A DNA stretch of 64,000 nucleotides from NCBI GenBank assembly GCA_001599815.1, contig BCIA01000006.1, positions 3,660,961 through 3,724,960 on the forward strand. The letters are read 5' to 3'. Positions 42,943 through 55,500 of the stretch are shown here, one piece after another; the stretch's first letter is position 1, and each line of letters begins with the position of its first letter. This DNA is from Furcasterigmium furcatum. Lineage: Eukaryota; Ascomycota; Sordariomycetes; Glomerellales; Plectosphaerellaceae. The translations under genes were made by a program, and so were the position numbers. The notes under the pieces were generated by a model. That model made no database searches, was not told the origin of the DNA, and saw only the letters and a list, made by a program, of their open reading frames with translations.

Positions 42943-45094
42943 ATGTCCGCATCCTCCGCCAAACCTTCACCACCCGTGCCCCAGAACGCCATCACGATGA
43001 AGAGAGCACGGGTCGAATCCCCAGAGCCAGGCGCATCGAAGACATCGGGAAATTCAGGCTCGGGGCCCCACAAACTGAGGATTTCCAGAAAGATCACAGC
43101 TTGTAAGCCACCCGCCCCTTCCAGGCGCCTGCAGAGCTGATCCCTGCCAAGGTCAACAATGCCAGACCCGTAAGATCAAGTGTGACCTTGAGCCCGGCAA
43201 GACGCAATGTGCCCGGTGCGGTCGCCTTGGGCTCGAGTGCGTGGTCAACAAGAGCCTCCAGACGCTGCTGGAAGATGAGAACGGGTGGAAGACGAGCATG
43301 GAGCAGCAGCTGAGAGCGCTGCAGGCCACCGTGGCCGACATGGAGCGGTTTCTAAGCATGCCTCGCGCTGCCGTAGGCGCAGGCGCTCAAGTGGACCAGA
43401 GTCCCGGGACGCTTTCCGGCATCGCCCAGAGCAGCCCGGCCGGCGCAGTGGGGCCGTCGCCGAGCCGGCCTCCGGATATGACCGCGATGACCCGGGAGAA
43501 CTCGCCGGAAGTCGCGGCAGACGCAGGACAGGAGAGTGCCTCGGCGGAAAATCACACCCTCGTGGATGCGCCGATGGCCAGCCTCTTCCAGGTGACGAAG
43601 CTGCGCAACATTCGGAGCGATCCAGGTTCTCACAGGTCCGCCGTCGGCGCACATCCAAGACCGCCCGACTTCATCGACGAGGGAAGGGTGCCCCTGGAAG
43701 AGGCAGAACAGCTCTTTACAAGATTCAAGGGCACCTTGAATGCGTATCTATGGGGCGGCATAGCCCTGACCCACGACTCTTTATCTTCGGCTCGCGAGTC
43801 TTCTCCGCTCCTGGCTGCCGCCATCTTGGCTGTGACGGCGCTACACTCGCAGGACAGCGGGCGTAGTTTTGACATCTGCTATCCCGTCTTCCTCGATCTC
43901 GCGAGCCAGTCCATGTTTCAGAGGTACCACACCCTGGATGATGTGCGAGGTCTTTGCATCGGCGCCTTCTGGCTGTCGGACGTCAGCTGGAAGTTATCTG
44001 GCCTTGCCGTGCGCATCGCCACCGAACTCAACCTGCACCAGTTCTGCGCGAGGGCGCTCCGGGATGAGCCACAACATGTTGAGAAGGCCAGGTTATGGTA
44101 CTTTCTGTACGTCTGCGACCACCACTTCAGCATTGCGTATGGCCGACCCCCAGTTATCCCCGAGGATGTGACCATTTCACGGCACGAGAGATTCCTGCAG
44201 CTTCCAGGAATCCGACAGTCAGACTACCGGCTCCACAGCCAAGTCGCCATTTTCGTGATTCTGAGCAGGGTTTATCATACGTTCGGGCCCGATAGATCCC
44301 GGCTTGTGGCTAACGACGAATTCGAATCAATTCGGAGATACAACGCCGACATGGATCTGTGGAGGAAGACCTGGGAGCCTCGGCTTGGTAGGTGATTCCG
44401 AAAATTCCCTTGAGGCTGAATACCGGCTGACTAGCTCGCGATAGTTCCTGATCCCAACATCTCACAATATCCCGCCAAGGGCGTCAAGCTGCACTACCAT
44501 TTCGCCAGGCTCCTTCTCATGGCCGTGTGTCTTCGCGGCCTGAACCCCAGCGAACAATTTGTCGTGTCCCCGGAGAGGCGTCAGTTTATCGACACCGCTA
44601 TAGAGAGCGCATCCGCGGCCCTCCGGCTCATCCTCGACGATACGGACATGCGCCGAGCGGTCATCGGAGTGCCCCTCTATCTCCTCACCACGATCTCCTA
44701 TGCCGGGATATTCCTAATGAAGGTCCAGTCGGAGTGGAGAGCAGCGGGGTTCAATATCAATTACGAGGAGGTAGTTTCCCTACTAGAAGCGGTAGTCTCC
44801 ATGCTGAATGAATCCCAAGCCTGCGCACGGCACCTGGCCAACTACCTGGGCAAGGGTCTGAACAGCATGCTGGGCAAATTCAAGGAGAGGGAGGCCATGT
44901 ATCAAGAGCAGCTGCTCCATGCGCAGCAACAGCAACAGGAGCAGTTCCCTGACCAGCCGTGGATCGGTGCTCAGCCGGGCTGGAATGACTGGATGATGGG
45001 AGGGCCCGAGATGGTTGAGGAGTACGGGATGGGGAACGCTGAGTACTATCCGTGGCAGCTGCTTGATGTGCTCGGGTCTCAGATGCCCGGATGA
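42943..45094 (+). CDS. Zn2Cys6 transcription factor of the sugar-acid cluster
   Basis: Exons 42943-43102, 43152-44387 and 44445-45094; introns of 49 and 57 bp; 681 residues. The zinc cluster (Cys 54, 57, 64, 73, 76, 83) has its first cysteine codon split by intron 1 (T|GT), giving ITACQQCQTRKIKCD and CARCGRLGLEC. It is followed by a coiled segment (SLQTLLEDENGWK, MEQQLRALQATVADMERF) likely used for dimerisation, then the fungal transcription-factor domain (VFLDLASQSMFQRYHTLDDVRG, LWYFLYVCDHHFSIAYGRPP). The tail is Gln-rich. An alternative ATG at 42997 (MKRARVESPEPG) would shorten it by 18 residues. Its position between the fusion enzyme and an MFS transporter points to local regulation; this is inference. 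Confidence 0.88.
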
Positions 45095-45680
45095 TCAAGT
45101 TGAATCTAGCCATTATTTTCATCAGACGATGTTGCCTCCTTCTAGCTCCCCACCCCGGCAGGATGACCGCTCCCGTGATCATTCCAGAAGGGTGGGACGG
45201 GTGCTTGATGCTGGCTCGCGAATGCCGGACGAATCGGTGCGAAGACCGCCCCCTTTTCTGGGCCAGGATCGAACACCATGTCCCCGAAACGGCATAGCTG
45301 ACAGCGCCCTGTCTGCCCAGGCCGGCCTTGGCCATGCTTGACCCAGAGCCGCAGCCAAGTCTCTCCTCTGGCTCATGAGCTAACACTGACCCGTGTCGAA
45401 AGCTTTTCTCCTTCTAAGTCCCAACGGGAGGCCCGAGGAGTGATCCCCACGGGGCCAACGCGCGGGGATCAGGGCGCGGCACCACCATTTTCTCTAGTGC
45501 ACTGACCAGCTCAGCGATTCCTCTCCGGCATCATGAGTCGGTTCGATGCTACGAGCGGTCTGGGGTATATAGTCCGTCCACTTCCTCGTCCTCTCTCTGG
45601 TTCCTATCCTCACTCACATGGGACCTGAGCTCTCACTTCCACACTCGATCTCACAACTCAGCCGCAAAACCACCGCCAGG
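45095..45680. other. Intergenic region with MFS promoter
   Basis: About 590 bp. It holds the TATATA element at 45566-45571 and a C+T-rich stretch after it; no gene is seen. Confidence 0.5.
45566..45571 (+). promoter_or_regulatory. TATA box of the MFS transporter gene
   Basis: TATATA (in GGGGTATATAG) followed by a pyrimidine-rich stretch. Transcription would be expected to start about 30-60 bp downstream, near 45600-45630. That makes the ATG at 45681 a more comfortable start codon than the in-frame ATG at 45618. Confidence 0.5.
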
Positions 45681-47330
45681 ATGACTGCCGACTTGGACAA
45701 GGAGCAGGTCTCCACCAAGGAGAACCCAACCGACGCCGCTCAGCTCAACCCTGAACTCGCTGAAGCGCTCCGCACGTATCAGCCTGGAACGACGGAAGAG
45801 CGTAAGCTCGTGAGAAAGATTGATTTCTTTCTGATGCCGATGCTCTGGATCATGTATATCCTCAACTATGTCGATCGCACGAACATTGTAAGTTGTCCGG
45901 CCATGAAGCTGCTTTCTTTCATCTTGCTAATCTTCTTTTCCTGTAGGGCAACGCCAAGATCGCTGGCATGGGTTCCGATCTCGCTTTGACGGACGACGAA
46001 TATGCCTGGGTCCTTTCCATCTTCTTCTTCGGTTACCTCATCTGCGAAGTCCCCTCGAACATGATCCTCTCGCGTACGCCTCCGTCCATCTTCCTGCCCG
46101 GGATCATGCTCGTCTGGGGTGCGCTCTGCGCGGTCATGGCCGTCTCCAACACCTACGGAGCGCTGCTCGGCTTCCGTTTCGTGCTGGGATGCATCGAAGC
46201 TGGTTTCTTCCCGGGTGTTCTGTACCTCCTCAGCTGCTGGGTACGTTCTCCCCGAGTTCATTTCCCCTTACGGGTGTTTGCGATATGTCTCTGCTCCTCA
46301 GACACGATGCAGCTCTCGACACTTCCGCACAAGGCAATAACTAATTATTTCCGGGGGTTTATAGTACACCAAGGCTGAACTTGGCAAGCGCTTTGCTATC
46401 TTCTACACCGCAGCCGTTTTATCGGGCGCCTTTGGTGGTCTCCTGGCGGGAGCCATCACCTCCAACCTCGACATGGTCCATGGTATCCGCGGCTGGAAGT
46501 GGCTCTTCATCGTCGAGGGCGTTGCAACCGTTGGCGTTGCCATCATTGCCTTCTTCGTCCTCCTCGACTACCCCCTGACCTCGAAGCGTTTGTCCCCCGA
46601 GGAGCAGAAGCTCGCTCACATCCGCATCGTCGCCGACGGCATCTCGACATCCGGTTCCGGCTCCGGAATCCGTCTCAGCCACTGGCAGGCATTTGTTGCT
46701 GCCATTGCTGACCCGAGGACGTACATGTTCATCCTCCTCTTCATGCTCGACGTCGGCGCTGGTACCATCTCCTACTTCATCCCCACGATCACCGTCACGC
46801 TGGGATACGAGACGACCAAGGCCCAGTACATGACCGTCCCTATCTATGTTGTCGCGTCTGTTGTTCTCAACGTGGTCGCCTGGTCATCCGACCGCCACGT
46901 CGAGCGCAGGTGGCACGTCTCAGGCGCCCTGGCGCTCGGCTTCATCTGCAGCGTCGTCTGCGCGGTCGTCCAGACGCCCGTTGTCCGCTACGTCATGATC
47001 TGCTTCATCGCCGCTGGAATCTGGTCCGCCCTGCCCCTGGTCCTCTCCTGGACCAGCGGCGTCATCAGCCTGCCCCCGGAGAAGCGCGCCATCGTGCTCG
47101 CCATGGTCAACGCGTTTGGCAACTTCTCCAGTGTCTACGGCTCTCGTATCTGGCCAAGCACGGATGCACCTGGATACAAGATCGGGTTCGGCGTCACCGC
47201 TGGCTTCCTGGGCGGCGGTATGGTTGTCGCTATGCTCATTCCGATTATGTGCAGGATGGTCAACTACAAGGGAACAAAGGCCGAGAGGGAGCTTCTTGCG
47301 GTGCAGGACGAGGACGAGACCAGCTCGTAG
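45681..47330 (+). CDS. MFS transporter, anion:cation symporter (Dal5/TNA1-like) type
   Basis: Exons 45681-45887, 45947-46240 and 46365-47330; introns of 59 and 124 bp; 488 residues (509 if ATG 45618 is used). Plasma-membrane permease with about 12 spans. Family marks: RKIDFFLMPMLWIMYILNYVDRTNI at the first span (the D-R-T-N block), then GNAKIAGM and a helix SIFFFGYLICEVPSNMIL, FRFVLGCIEAGFFPGVLYLLSCWY, and RGWKWLFIVEGVATV at span 6. This subfamily moves organic anions such as allantoate, nicotinate, tartrate and sugar acids. The neighbouring sugar-acid-type enzymes and regulator suggest a sugar-acid substrate. The C-terminus is cytosolic and acidic (DEDETSS). Confidence 0.92.
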
Positions 47331-47834
47331 ACACCTAGCTGGTGCTCTCTTGTCTAAGTATATTTTTAGATTATACATTTACCTGGGCTTCAGAGCCATC
47401 GATTCACACATACTTTTTCTCTGGTACCAGTGATGATAGCTCGAAGGGCATGGCTACTATAAGTTAGAAGTAGTATGTAACAGCCGTGCATGAAGTTAGA
47501 GCATCCATGAGGTGGATGAGATTGGATTCCATGGAAACCAACCGAGTTCAGGCGCGAGGAAGTATTTCTAAGCATCCATCGCCAATATGGAGCTGAGGTA
47601 TCAGTGGCGTCATACGCTAATGACACGAGACACTGGACCTTCGATAACCGCGACAGCTTCCCGTCCCTCAGTGCAATAATAAGGTGGGTTGGTGGGGTTC
47701 CGTTTGACTGCCCCGCAGTGGTGAGGGGCAATCCCCAATTGACACCATCCCAAGGTCGTGGCTGACGGAAAGCCGGCGGTATGACAGAGAACCTTTCCAA
47801 TCGCTTACTACTACACCAACCAACGGAGTTCCGC
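47331..47834. other. Intergenic region
   Basis: About 500 bp between the MFS and quinone oxidoreductase genes, same strand. No gene; contains an additional in-frame ATG at 47781 for the downstream gene. Confidence 0.5.
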
Positions 47835-49063
47835 ATGGCATTGAACATCACGCCTACAGCCGCCATCTTCACGCGACGCTTCTTATATCACACATCTCGT
47901 CAACTCCCTCTGACTCGTGCCTCACTTCCCTCCTGCTCAACCTCCCCCCACAACTCCAGCTTCACCCGCAACTTCAACACCACACATCGTCTCACAATGG
48001 CCTCCTCGTCGAACGTCCCGGCTACTACGCCCGCCGTCCAAATTCCCAAGAACGGCGGCCCCGAAGTCCTCACCTACACGGACTCTGTACCTGTCCCGAC
48101 CCTCTCCGAGGGCCAGGTCCTGGTCCGAAACGCCTTCTCCGGCGTCAACTTCATCGACACGTACTTCCGTACCGGCCTCTACCCCACGCCCCCGGAGAAG
48201 TTCCCCATCACTCTCGGCCGCGAGGCTTCCGGCACGGTTGCCGCCGTTCACCCCTCCGTCACCACCCTCGCCGTTGGCGACAAGGTCGTCTACATGGGCG
48301 GCGCCGGAACGTACTCGACGTACAGCGCCGTCGCTGCTGCCCTTGCCGTCAAGGTTCCCGAGGGTCTTTCTCTCCAGAAAGCCGCGGCTAGCTTCCTCCA
48401 AGGTCTCACCGCGTGGACGTTCGTCCGGGTGGCCGGCGAGGTCAAGGCCGGAGAGTGGGTTCTGGTCCACGCCGCCGCCGGTGGCGTCGGGGGGCTGCTG
48501 GTTCAGATGCTCGCCGCTATTGGCGCCAAGATCATCGCCACGGCGTCGAGCGATGAGAAATGCGCGCTGGCCAAGGCCAAGGGCGCCCAGTGGACCGTGA
48601 ACTCGCGCAGCAAGAACCTCGTCGACGAGGTGAAGCAGATCACAGGAGGACACGGCGTCGATGTTGTTTTTGATGGTGTTGGCAAGGCAACCTTCGACAG
48701 TGATATCGAGATGGCCGCCCGAAAGGGCAGGTTGGTGGTATTTGGCAACGCTGTGAGTCTTGCCTTCTGTTCCCTTCTCGCGTACGCTTGTCCGCTAACT
48801 CATCGCAGTCTGGCGCTGTTCCTCCAGTCGATATTCTCCGCCTCGGCCCGAAGAACCTCAAGCTCATGCGCCCTGTCGTCAACAACTATGTTGCTGAGCG
48901 GGAAGAGCTCGAGCAGTACTCCGGAGAGCTTTTCGAGATGCTTGTCTCTGATAAGGTTCAAGTGGACATTTACAAGACCTACCCTCTCAAGGATGCCGCG
49001 CAGGCACATCTTGACCTCGAGGGGCGCAAGACGACCGGCAAGCTGCTCCTTCAGACGGAGTGA
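47835..49063 (+). CDS. ZTA1: Zeta-crystallin-type NADPH:quinone oxidoreductase with optional mitochondrial leader
   Basis: Exons 47835-48752 and 48809-49063, intron 56 bp; 390 residues. Zinc-free MDR-family NADPH:quinone reductase. FSGVNFIDTYFRTGLYP, LGREASGTV, the nucleotide-binding AAAGGVGGLLVQMLAAIGAKIIATASS, and the C-terminal LRLGPKNLKLMRP and HLDLEGRKTTGKLLL are typical. Three in-frame ATGs exist: 47781, 47835 and 47997. Starting at 47997 (MASSSNVP) gives 336 residues, the usual ZTA1 length. Starting at 47835 adds 54 residues rich in Arg, Ser and Thr with no acidic residue (FTRRFLYHTSRQ), resembling a mitochondrial presequence. Dual targeting from alternative starts is possible. Role: quinone or alpha,beta-enone detoxification; possibly linked to the cluster upstream only by position. 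Confidence 0.92.
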
Positions 49064-49657
49064 CTTGTGCAGAAGCTGTAAAAGAGCCCGGACCTTTATG
49101 AGATACCAATTTGCAGGTAGCCGTCAACCAATCGTACCTCTGTCCAAATCCTCCAACCCGATTCTGGCAACGGTTTCTGCGTGATGCGTGATGCAGAGAG
49201 CGCGACCTGGCATCCCTCTTGGCAGAGGGATCAGGCTCCGCCACCAATATCAACTTCTCTCCTAGCGTGAGCGCCTCGCCCCCAAATGAAAACAAGATAT
49301 GATCGGATTGGAAGCGGGATGGCTAGATAACCCAGCGAAAGGGACCTCGCCGCAGGCCTGCAGCTTGGATGCACATTATTGACGAGCCAAGAGGCTGACC
49401 AAGCCAATGGCCGCCGTGCAAGCCAGAGCCTGATGCCCCCTGTGCGACTAGAAATCGATGAAGAAGATCAGGAGCTGAAGCGAGAGGTGCTAAGTATAGA
49501 GAGTGACCACCCGAACCCCTTCCCCGTTCCCCGGGAATGCGTCTTCTCTGCTCTCCCATCCTTTCGAGGCCCGGGTTAGTCGGCCATCGTCCCGAATCGA
49601 TCCATCTCGACTACGAGTCCCGAGTCTTCCCCAGAACGCACGGCAAAGGATCTCGCC
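49064..49657. other. Intergenic region
   Basis: About 590 bp without a supported gene, upstream of the Cys-rich membrane protein gene. Confidence 0.45.
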
Positions 49658-50627
49658 ATGGGAGACTTCGATTTCTCGGCTAGGACGTCCTGGGGACAAG
49701 ATGAACAGACCTCCATTCAGCAGCAAGAAGGTTTCTGGGGCTGGCATATCGAAGGGTCGACCAGTACGTTTCCTGCCGTATCCCCGACACGTTCACACTG
49801 GTGATCAGAGGCAATGATATGTTAAATTGTGGCAAATCACCAGCTTCGGTCCTCATGTGCGGAGGAGGAGCCTTCCATGTATCCAGACGATTCGGTGCAT
49901 GCTGCGGTGACGACAGTTGCCCTATGAAGACGGAGTGTGTCGGTTCCACCGTCTACCAAAATGATAACCAGCACCACACCTGGTTCGTCGAGCGAACAAC
50001 AGCCCGTGGCCTGTGGAATCAACTGACCCATAGCACAGTGGTAAGGATGCCTCCTGCGTAACGATGAGCATCTACCAGACTGGTCAGGCTGAGTCCACGA
50101 TACGGGACATATTCTGTAAGGCAGGTACCTGGCCACCATTGGAGGTGTACCGTCAGTTACCCGCGGAGACAACGTCGTCGGAATGTGAGTTCCCCCGGAG
50201 CTGCCACGGAGCAGCAGATACTCACGCGTTCTTGATAGCGTCCACGTCCTCGACTTCATCATCCGAATCATCCCCGACCCCTTCTGCCACATCGAGCGGG
50301 GCCGCCGCTTCCAGCTCGGCTGCCGAGGGCGGCGGCGACGGGGGAAATGGAGGCTCTAACCTCGCGTGGATAGCAGGAGCCGTTATTGGGCCGGTGGCGT
50401 TGATCGCAGCCATCGTCTTGGGGATCTGGTGGTATAGACGCCGTTCTGCGGCGAAAGCGGCTGCTGCGAGCCACGCGCATCACGAGATGCCGGGGATGTC
50501 CCAGGGCCAACTTCCTCAGCAATGGACGCCGGCGTCTCAGCAGTGGTCGTCGCCGCCGGCTCATCCATCGCCGAAGCCATATTCTCTGGCGCCCGCGCAT
50601 GAGCTGTATGCTGATGCGCCCAGATAG
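49658..50627 (+). CDS. Cys-rich single-pass membrane protein, possible surface sensor
   Basis: Predicted exons 49658-49763, 49811-49982, 50039-50184 and 50239-50627, introns of 47, 56 and 54 bp; 270 residues. The N-terminal part is rich in Trp and Cys (WGWHIEG; FGACCGDDSCPMKTEC; CGKDASCVTMSIY; IRDIFCK), the pattern of a large fungal family of small surface proteins. A Ser/Thr-rich linker follows (ASTSSTSSSESSPTPS), then one membrane span at about 182-205 (LAWIAGAVIGPVALIAAIVLGIWW), YRRR, and a short Pro/Gln-rich cytosolic tail. The second intron uses a weak donor (GTTCGT). The third intron is a multiple of three without a stop and could be retained. No cleavable signal peptide is evident, so the first exon is the least certain. 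The overall plan resembles Wsc/Mid2-type sensors, but there is no WSC domain. Confidence 0.65.
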
Positions 50628-52540
50628 AGGGCCCAAGGCGCTGGGATGCTGGGAACCTTAGACGGCGACGTGCTGTGCTCTTCAAGTACAATGATTTCTG
50701 GAGGATCTCCTGTATGTGGCTGATTTGAGCTTCAAGACCTGACAAGATATATGAACATCAGCGGAGGCACCATGCGACAATGATCAACGTCGAATTTCTG
50801 TAGGCCGGTCCGATATTTTGCTGCGTGGCAGACGTCATAACCAGGGGCTTCGAGGTTTCAATCTGGAGCTGCGGCGCCGAAAATCTCTGCCCGCGCCTTC
50901 ATCACTGGGTGACATCTCTCATGATTCAGATGGACCTGCCAGACTGCCTGAATGGCAGTCGGAAAGACCTTCTCCTCGCTTCTCGTCGTGGCTCTGGAGA
51001 CCTCATCAGCCACTCCAGAAACAGGCGGGGAATTCAAGCCTGCCATGGGTCTCACTGGGTGTTCCCGGGAAACTGGTCAGCATGCGCATCGCAAGAAGAG
51101 GGCTCGCTGCATTTGGTAGGAAGATGTTGAAGAGGCTCCCGACCGCGTGGCCGATCCTACGGGCGCTAGAAACCACTAAGACCACGGGCTATTTCTAGAG
51201 GACAGTCCACGGCTTGTGAGCTCTTGTGAGCTAGTGGAAGCTTCGTGGAGAAACTCGGCGCCGACTCGCGGGTGAGGCACTGCCAGAAGCCCTAGCGTCC
51301 TGAGAAGACCCTGACTGAACAGTGGTGCGACCTCCCTCATCAGTGTCACAAGACTCGCGTCGTTGGGGCGCAGAGGCGCTAGAAGCTTGAGCTCCAAGCA
51401 GAGGTGCCCCGCGATCCGCCCAGGAACATCAGTCCACTGGCCTGCCAAGCCGCATACATGGCCGGCCCTGATGGCGACGGGGCGGCCTCTGAGCGGGGAT
51501 GAGACGCCTGACAATAAAGGTCGGACGGAGAGATGCGCCGCGTCATCCAGGGCTTCTCGGGACAAGACGATTGGTCCGCCGTGTTCCGAGCCTTCGAGAG
51601 AAATTGTTGAAACAATTGCTACGATTTTAAAGGTATATCATTGTAAGTGTGATTGAAGGGGGCTGTGTCGTCCTTCTCGAAGCAGACGAGGTGCACTGCC
51701 AACCGACACTCGCCTTTGTTCGCTGGCGACAGGAATGACAGTTAGTACCTAGGTAAAGGCAAACCTGCGTTAGTGGCCTGACACGCTGTGCTTCCCCAGA
51801 CGTTTGTGCTGGCGAGAAACGGGTTCATGCATCTCGTCGGTGATCGTGATGAATTAGCAGGCCAAACCTGGTCTCCGAGGAGAGGAAACGGACTCGATGG
51901 CGAGGACGATGACGAGGAATTAACGAAGAGCCACAGGAAACCACCTGGCATCGTGGCGGAAGCACGGCAATCGACAGGGGTCATGCAGGGGTGGTGTGGC
52001 GCTCCCGACGATCAGCCCCACAGCCTCGCGCTTGCTCGGGTCGGGCTTGATTGAGGAAGGAGCTTCTTGGGGGCCTCATCATGTCTTCCTTCCCTCGAAC
52101 TCCCAGTTGCTTTCCTCCTCTTCCGATTCATCTCTCCCACACACACTCTTTTGATATCCTCTCGTACAGTATCGGGGCCAGCTTTTGTGAACAGTACTCG
52201 ACATCTTTCGCAGTGACTGCTCCCGACGACGACCACATCAGGCTGCGTGGCACTCCTCGGAAGCCACCCTCAATCCCGTGTTCCCGCACGCTTCGTCACC
52301 ACATCCATCGACGGACTTCTCCAGGATAAGGTGCGGGTCATAGTGCTTCTACCGCCGGCACCACTTGTCATGTCGACCGTCCCGTTTTGAGATACACATG
52401 TCCCTTCACTTTGGATGTCCTAGGCTCCTCGCCGTGTCCCTACGAGAGGCGGCGCCCTGAGCAGCACACCACCCAGCTGGTGACAACGGCACGCGCCAGT
52501 CCTCGTTCCCCCAACCTTCCCTCACCAAGAGTCCCGAACC
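50628..52540. other. Intergenic region
   Basis: About 1.9 kb between the Cys-rich membrane protein and the ankyrin gene. No ORF with recognisable domains. The last 300 bp are C+T-rich, as expected of a promoter or leader. Confidence 0.5.
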
Positions 52541-55500
52541 ATGCCTTCGCCGTCATTTGACAATCGCCAGCAACGCTTGGCTGAGCTGGCTGAGCAATGC
52601 GGTGTCCAGCTTCCTCCCAGTCTCCCACCCATGACAAGGCCGTCTCACCCGCCGAGCTTCCGCACCCCCGATGACGACTACCATGCAGAGGAACTCATCA
52701 AGCGGCGGCAGCTGTCACATGGCAGGACCGAATCGACCGGAAACCTCAGGAAAGCCTTCTCCTCATCGAAGAAGAAGACCTACGATCCCAGCGTCGTCTT
52801 CAGCGCCCTCAACGCTCATGTCGCGAATTGTGGTTCGCCAGGCGTGGCTGAATCGCTCATAAACCTCCTCCTCACCTCCGGAGGGGATGTAAACCTACCT
52901 CAGAAGCCCAAGTCCGGCCTGCTGAGCCGTCGACGGAGCCTGGAAAACTTCGGCGAGCGCAGCAAGCTGCTCCAACAAGCAGTCAAAAATGGTCATGTCG
53001 ACATGGTTCAGATCCTACTCCCACAGGCTGACACTCTCGCCCTTGACACATCGCTGCCGATCGCAATGCGAAGTCAGAACCTGGTCATCACAGAGTTGCT
53101 TCTGCGCTACGGAGCAGGCACCGCGTCGACTGCCGATGCACAGGACGCTTTCCGCCAGGCATGTGCGACCGGCGGACAGCCGGACTTGGTGGGCCTCATC
53201 CTTCGGTCTGAAGGACGCCCTTCGATGTCCTGGGTTTCTCAGTGTATGGTGGACGCCACCCGAGCTGGATGCCTTGAGACCGTGCTTCAATTGAGCAGGT
53301 CGACCTCTGATGGCGGCTTCAACCAGGCAGAAGCTCTTAAGGTTGCCATCTCGCAGGGTCGCCAAGACATCGCCCTAGCCATCGTCATGGGCTCCAGGCC
53401 GCCTCACGGGCAAGGTCTGAACGAGTCATTTACGCAGCTTATCGACAATCCTTCAGTCAACCCTAACGACAAGCTGACAATGGCGGAAATGCTGCTCTGT
53501 GCCGGCGCCGAAGGCGATGCACCCGCAGCCGTGTTGCTCAACGCAGCCTCAACAGAGTTCCTGGAAATGCTTCAGCTTCTGGTCTACTATGGCGCCTCAA
53601 TCGAGTACCGGGACGCTATGGCTGTTCGCAAGGCCGTCAAGAATGGGCGTGTTGATGTCGCCCATATCCTACTCAATGGCAACTCGGCGTTGAGTTCAAT
53701 GCAGGCTTCTGAATGCGTTGAGCTCATTCCCAAGGATCTCGCCATTGAGCATCGGAGGTTACTCCTCGAGACACTTCTGCGCAAGGGCGCGAGCGGCACA
53801 CCACTCCATGAAATGCTTATCGAGGCTGCAGAGGCTGGCGATATTGAGTCCGTCTCCCTCCTCCTCACTCCCCAGTTTCCAGGTGGCCGTGCTGTTGAGT
53901 CGCGCTCGTTGGCCCGCAGACCTTCCAAATCCATGATCTTTGAAAGGCACGAGGTGGCTTCTGTCGATTACAAGGGAGGGCTGGCCCTACAAATCGCAGT
54001 TCGGAGAGGCGATTTGCCAATGACCCGAGCCATGCTCGCTGGTAGGCCAAGCCAAGAGACCAGAGCCACCATCTTCGAACAGGTCAAGACTCTCTCGTCT
54101 CACGACCGTTACCACATGACCGAGGCCTTCCTTGTCGGCGGAATGCCGCAAGCCATCATCCAGAAAAATCTGCAAGAGGCTATCGATGAGAAGCCACCGC
54201 ATCGCGATGAGCATCTTATTGCTCTGTTTCTCAAGCATACCACCGACGTCACTTCCAGCGACGGCGCTATCGCTGCGGCTGTCACGCAGAAAGACATCAA
54301 GCTACTCGCGGCTTTCCTCAAGAAGAAAATCAGCCCGCAGGTTGCCGCAAATGTTCTTCCCATCGTCATGGCCACGAAGGATCCACGAGCTAGGCTGGAA
54401 ATGACGAGTCTCATCCTCAGTACCGTGCAAGGAATGGACCCTGCGCGAGTATCGTCTGCTCTTGTCCACGTGTTGAAGGCACAGCCTGCAGACCTGAGGC
54501 TCATCCAAGTGCTGCTACAACAGGGACGTGCTGATATTAATGCTGAGGACGGCCTCCCTCTTGCTCTTGGTAAGTGACTTGGCCGATATTGTTGGCTACA
54601 TCTACTGACGACAACACAAGCTATCCGGGAGCATGAACCTCCAGTGTTGGATGTGCTCCTGAAGCAAGGAAAAGCAACGCCTGGAACGATTAATCGGGGG
54701 CTCACTGAGTTATCCCATCTTCCTTCTTCAGAGAAGAAGGCCGGAAAGCTCCAGTTTCTTCTCTCCCATACAGATGAGAAGGCTCTGTTCAATGATATTC
54801 TGGTGATGGAAGTCCGGTCACTGCTCAAGGTGAAGTCTGAGGAGCGAATCTTGTCCATCGTCAAGGTTCTACTCTCGTCAGGAGCCGACGTCAACGCCCA
54901 CAATGCAGGGGCCCTCTGCCACGCCATTGCAGCTAGCGACCAGCAGCTCACCGATCTCCTATTCACAAAAGATCTGACACCAGCATCCCTGGCTTGTGCT
55001 CTCCCTCACGCGCTGAGCATTGCAGATCCGATGGACCGACTTCAATTCTCCAAGAGACTCCTGGATGCAGGTGCACCGAGCGCTGAAGCCAATCGCGCCC
55101 TGGGGTTCGCCATCAATACTTATTCTGATGATATCCCTCTTCTTCGCCAACTGTCAACTCGAGCCAACACTGCGGATGGCGAGGCCTTGGTGGCATCCGT
55201 GAAACGCGAGAGGCCAGACATTGTCGAGCTAGTTCTGCAACGGAAGCATTCACAAGGGGTGCTTAACACAGCATTTACGGAGGCGACCAAGTGCAAGAAC
55301 AGGGAAACCCGGGTTCTCATCTGCGCGCTCCTGCTGAGAAGCGGAGCATCTGGACCGGTTGTCTCTGACGCACTGCAGGCTGCCGCTGCGGACGGGGACC
55401 TCGCGCTTGGCAATATGCTCGTCACTCATGGCGCCCCCATTGACGAAGCGGCCATCCTTGGGGCCTGCCGATCAGGAGCCGCCGATGTTCTCAAGATGCT

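Noticed and set aside
45618..45680. In-frame upstream ATG for the MFS transporter
   Set aside because: Lies only about 50 bp after the TATA box, so it is likely at or before the transcript start; ATG 45681 preferred, though not proven.
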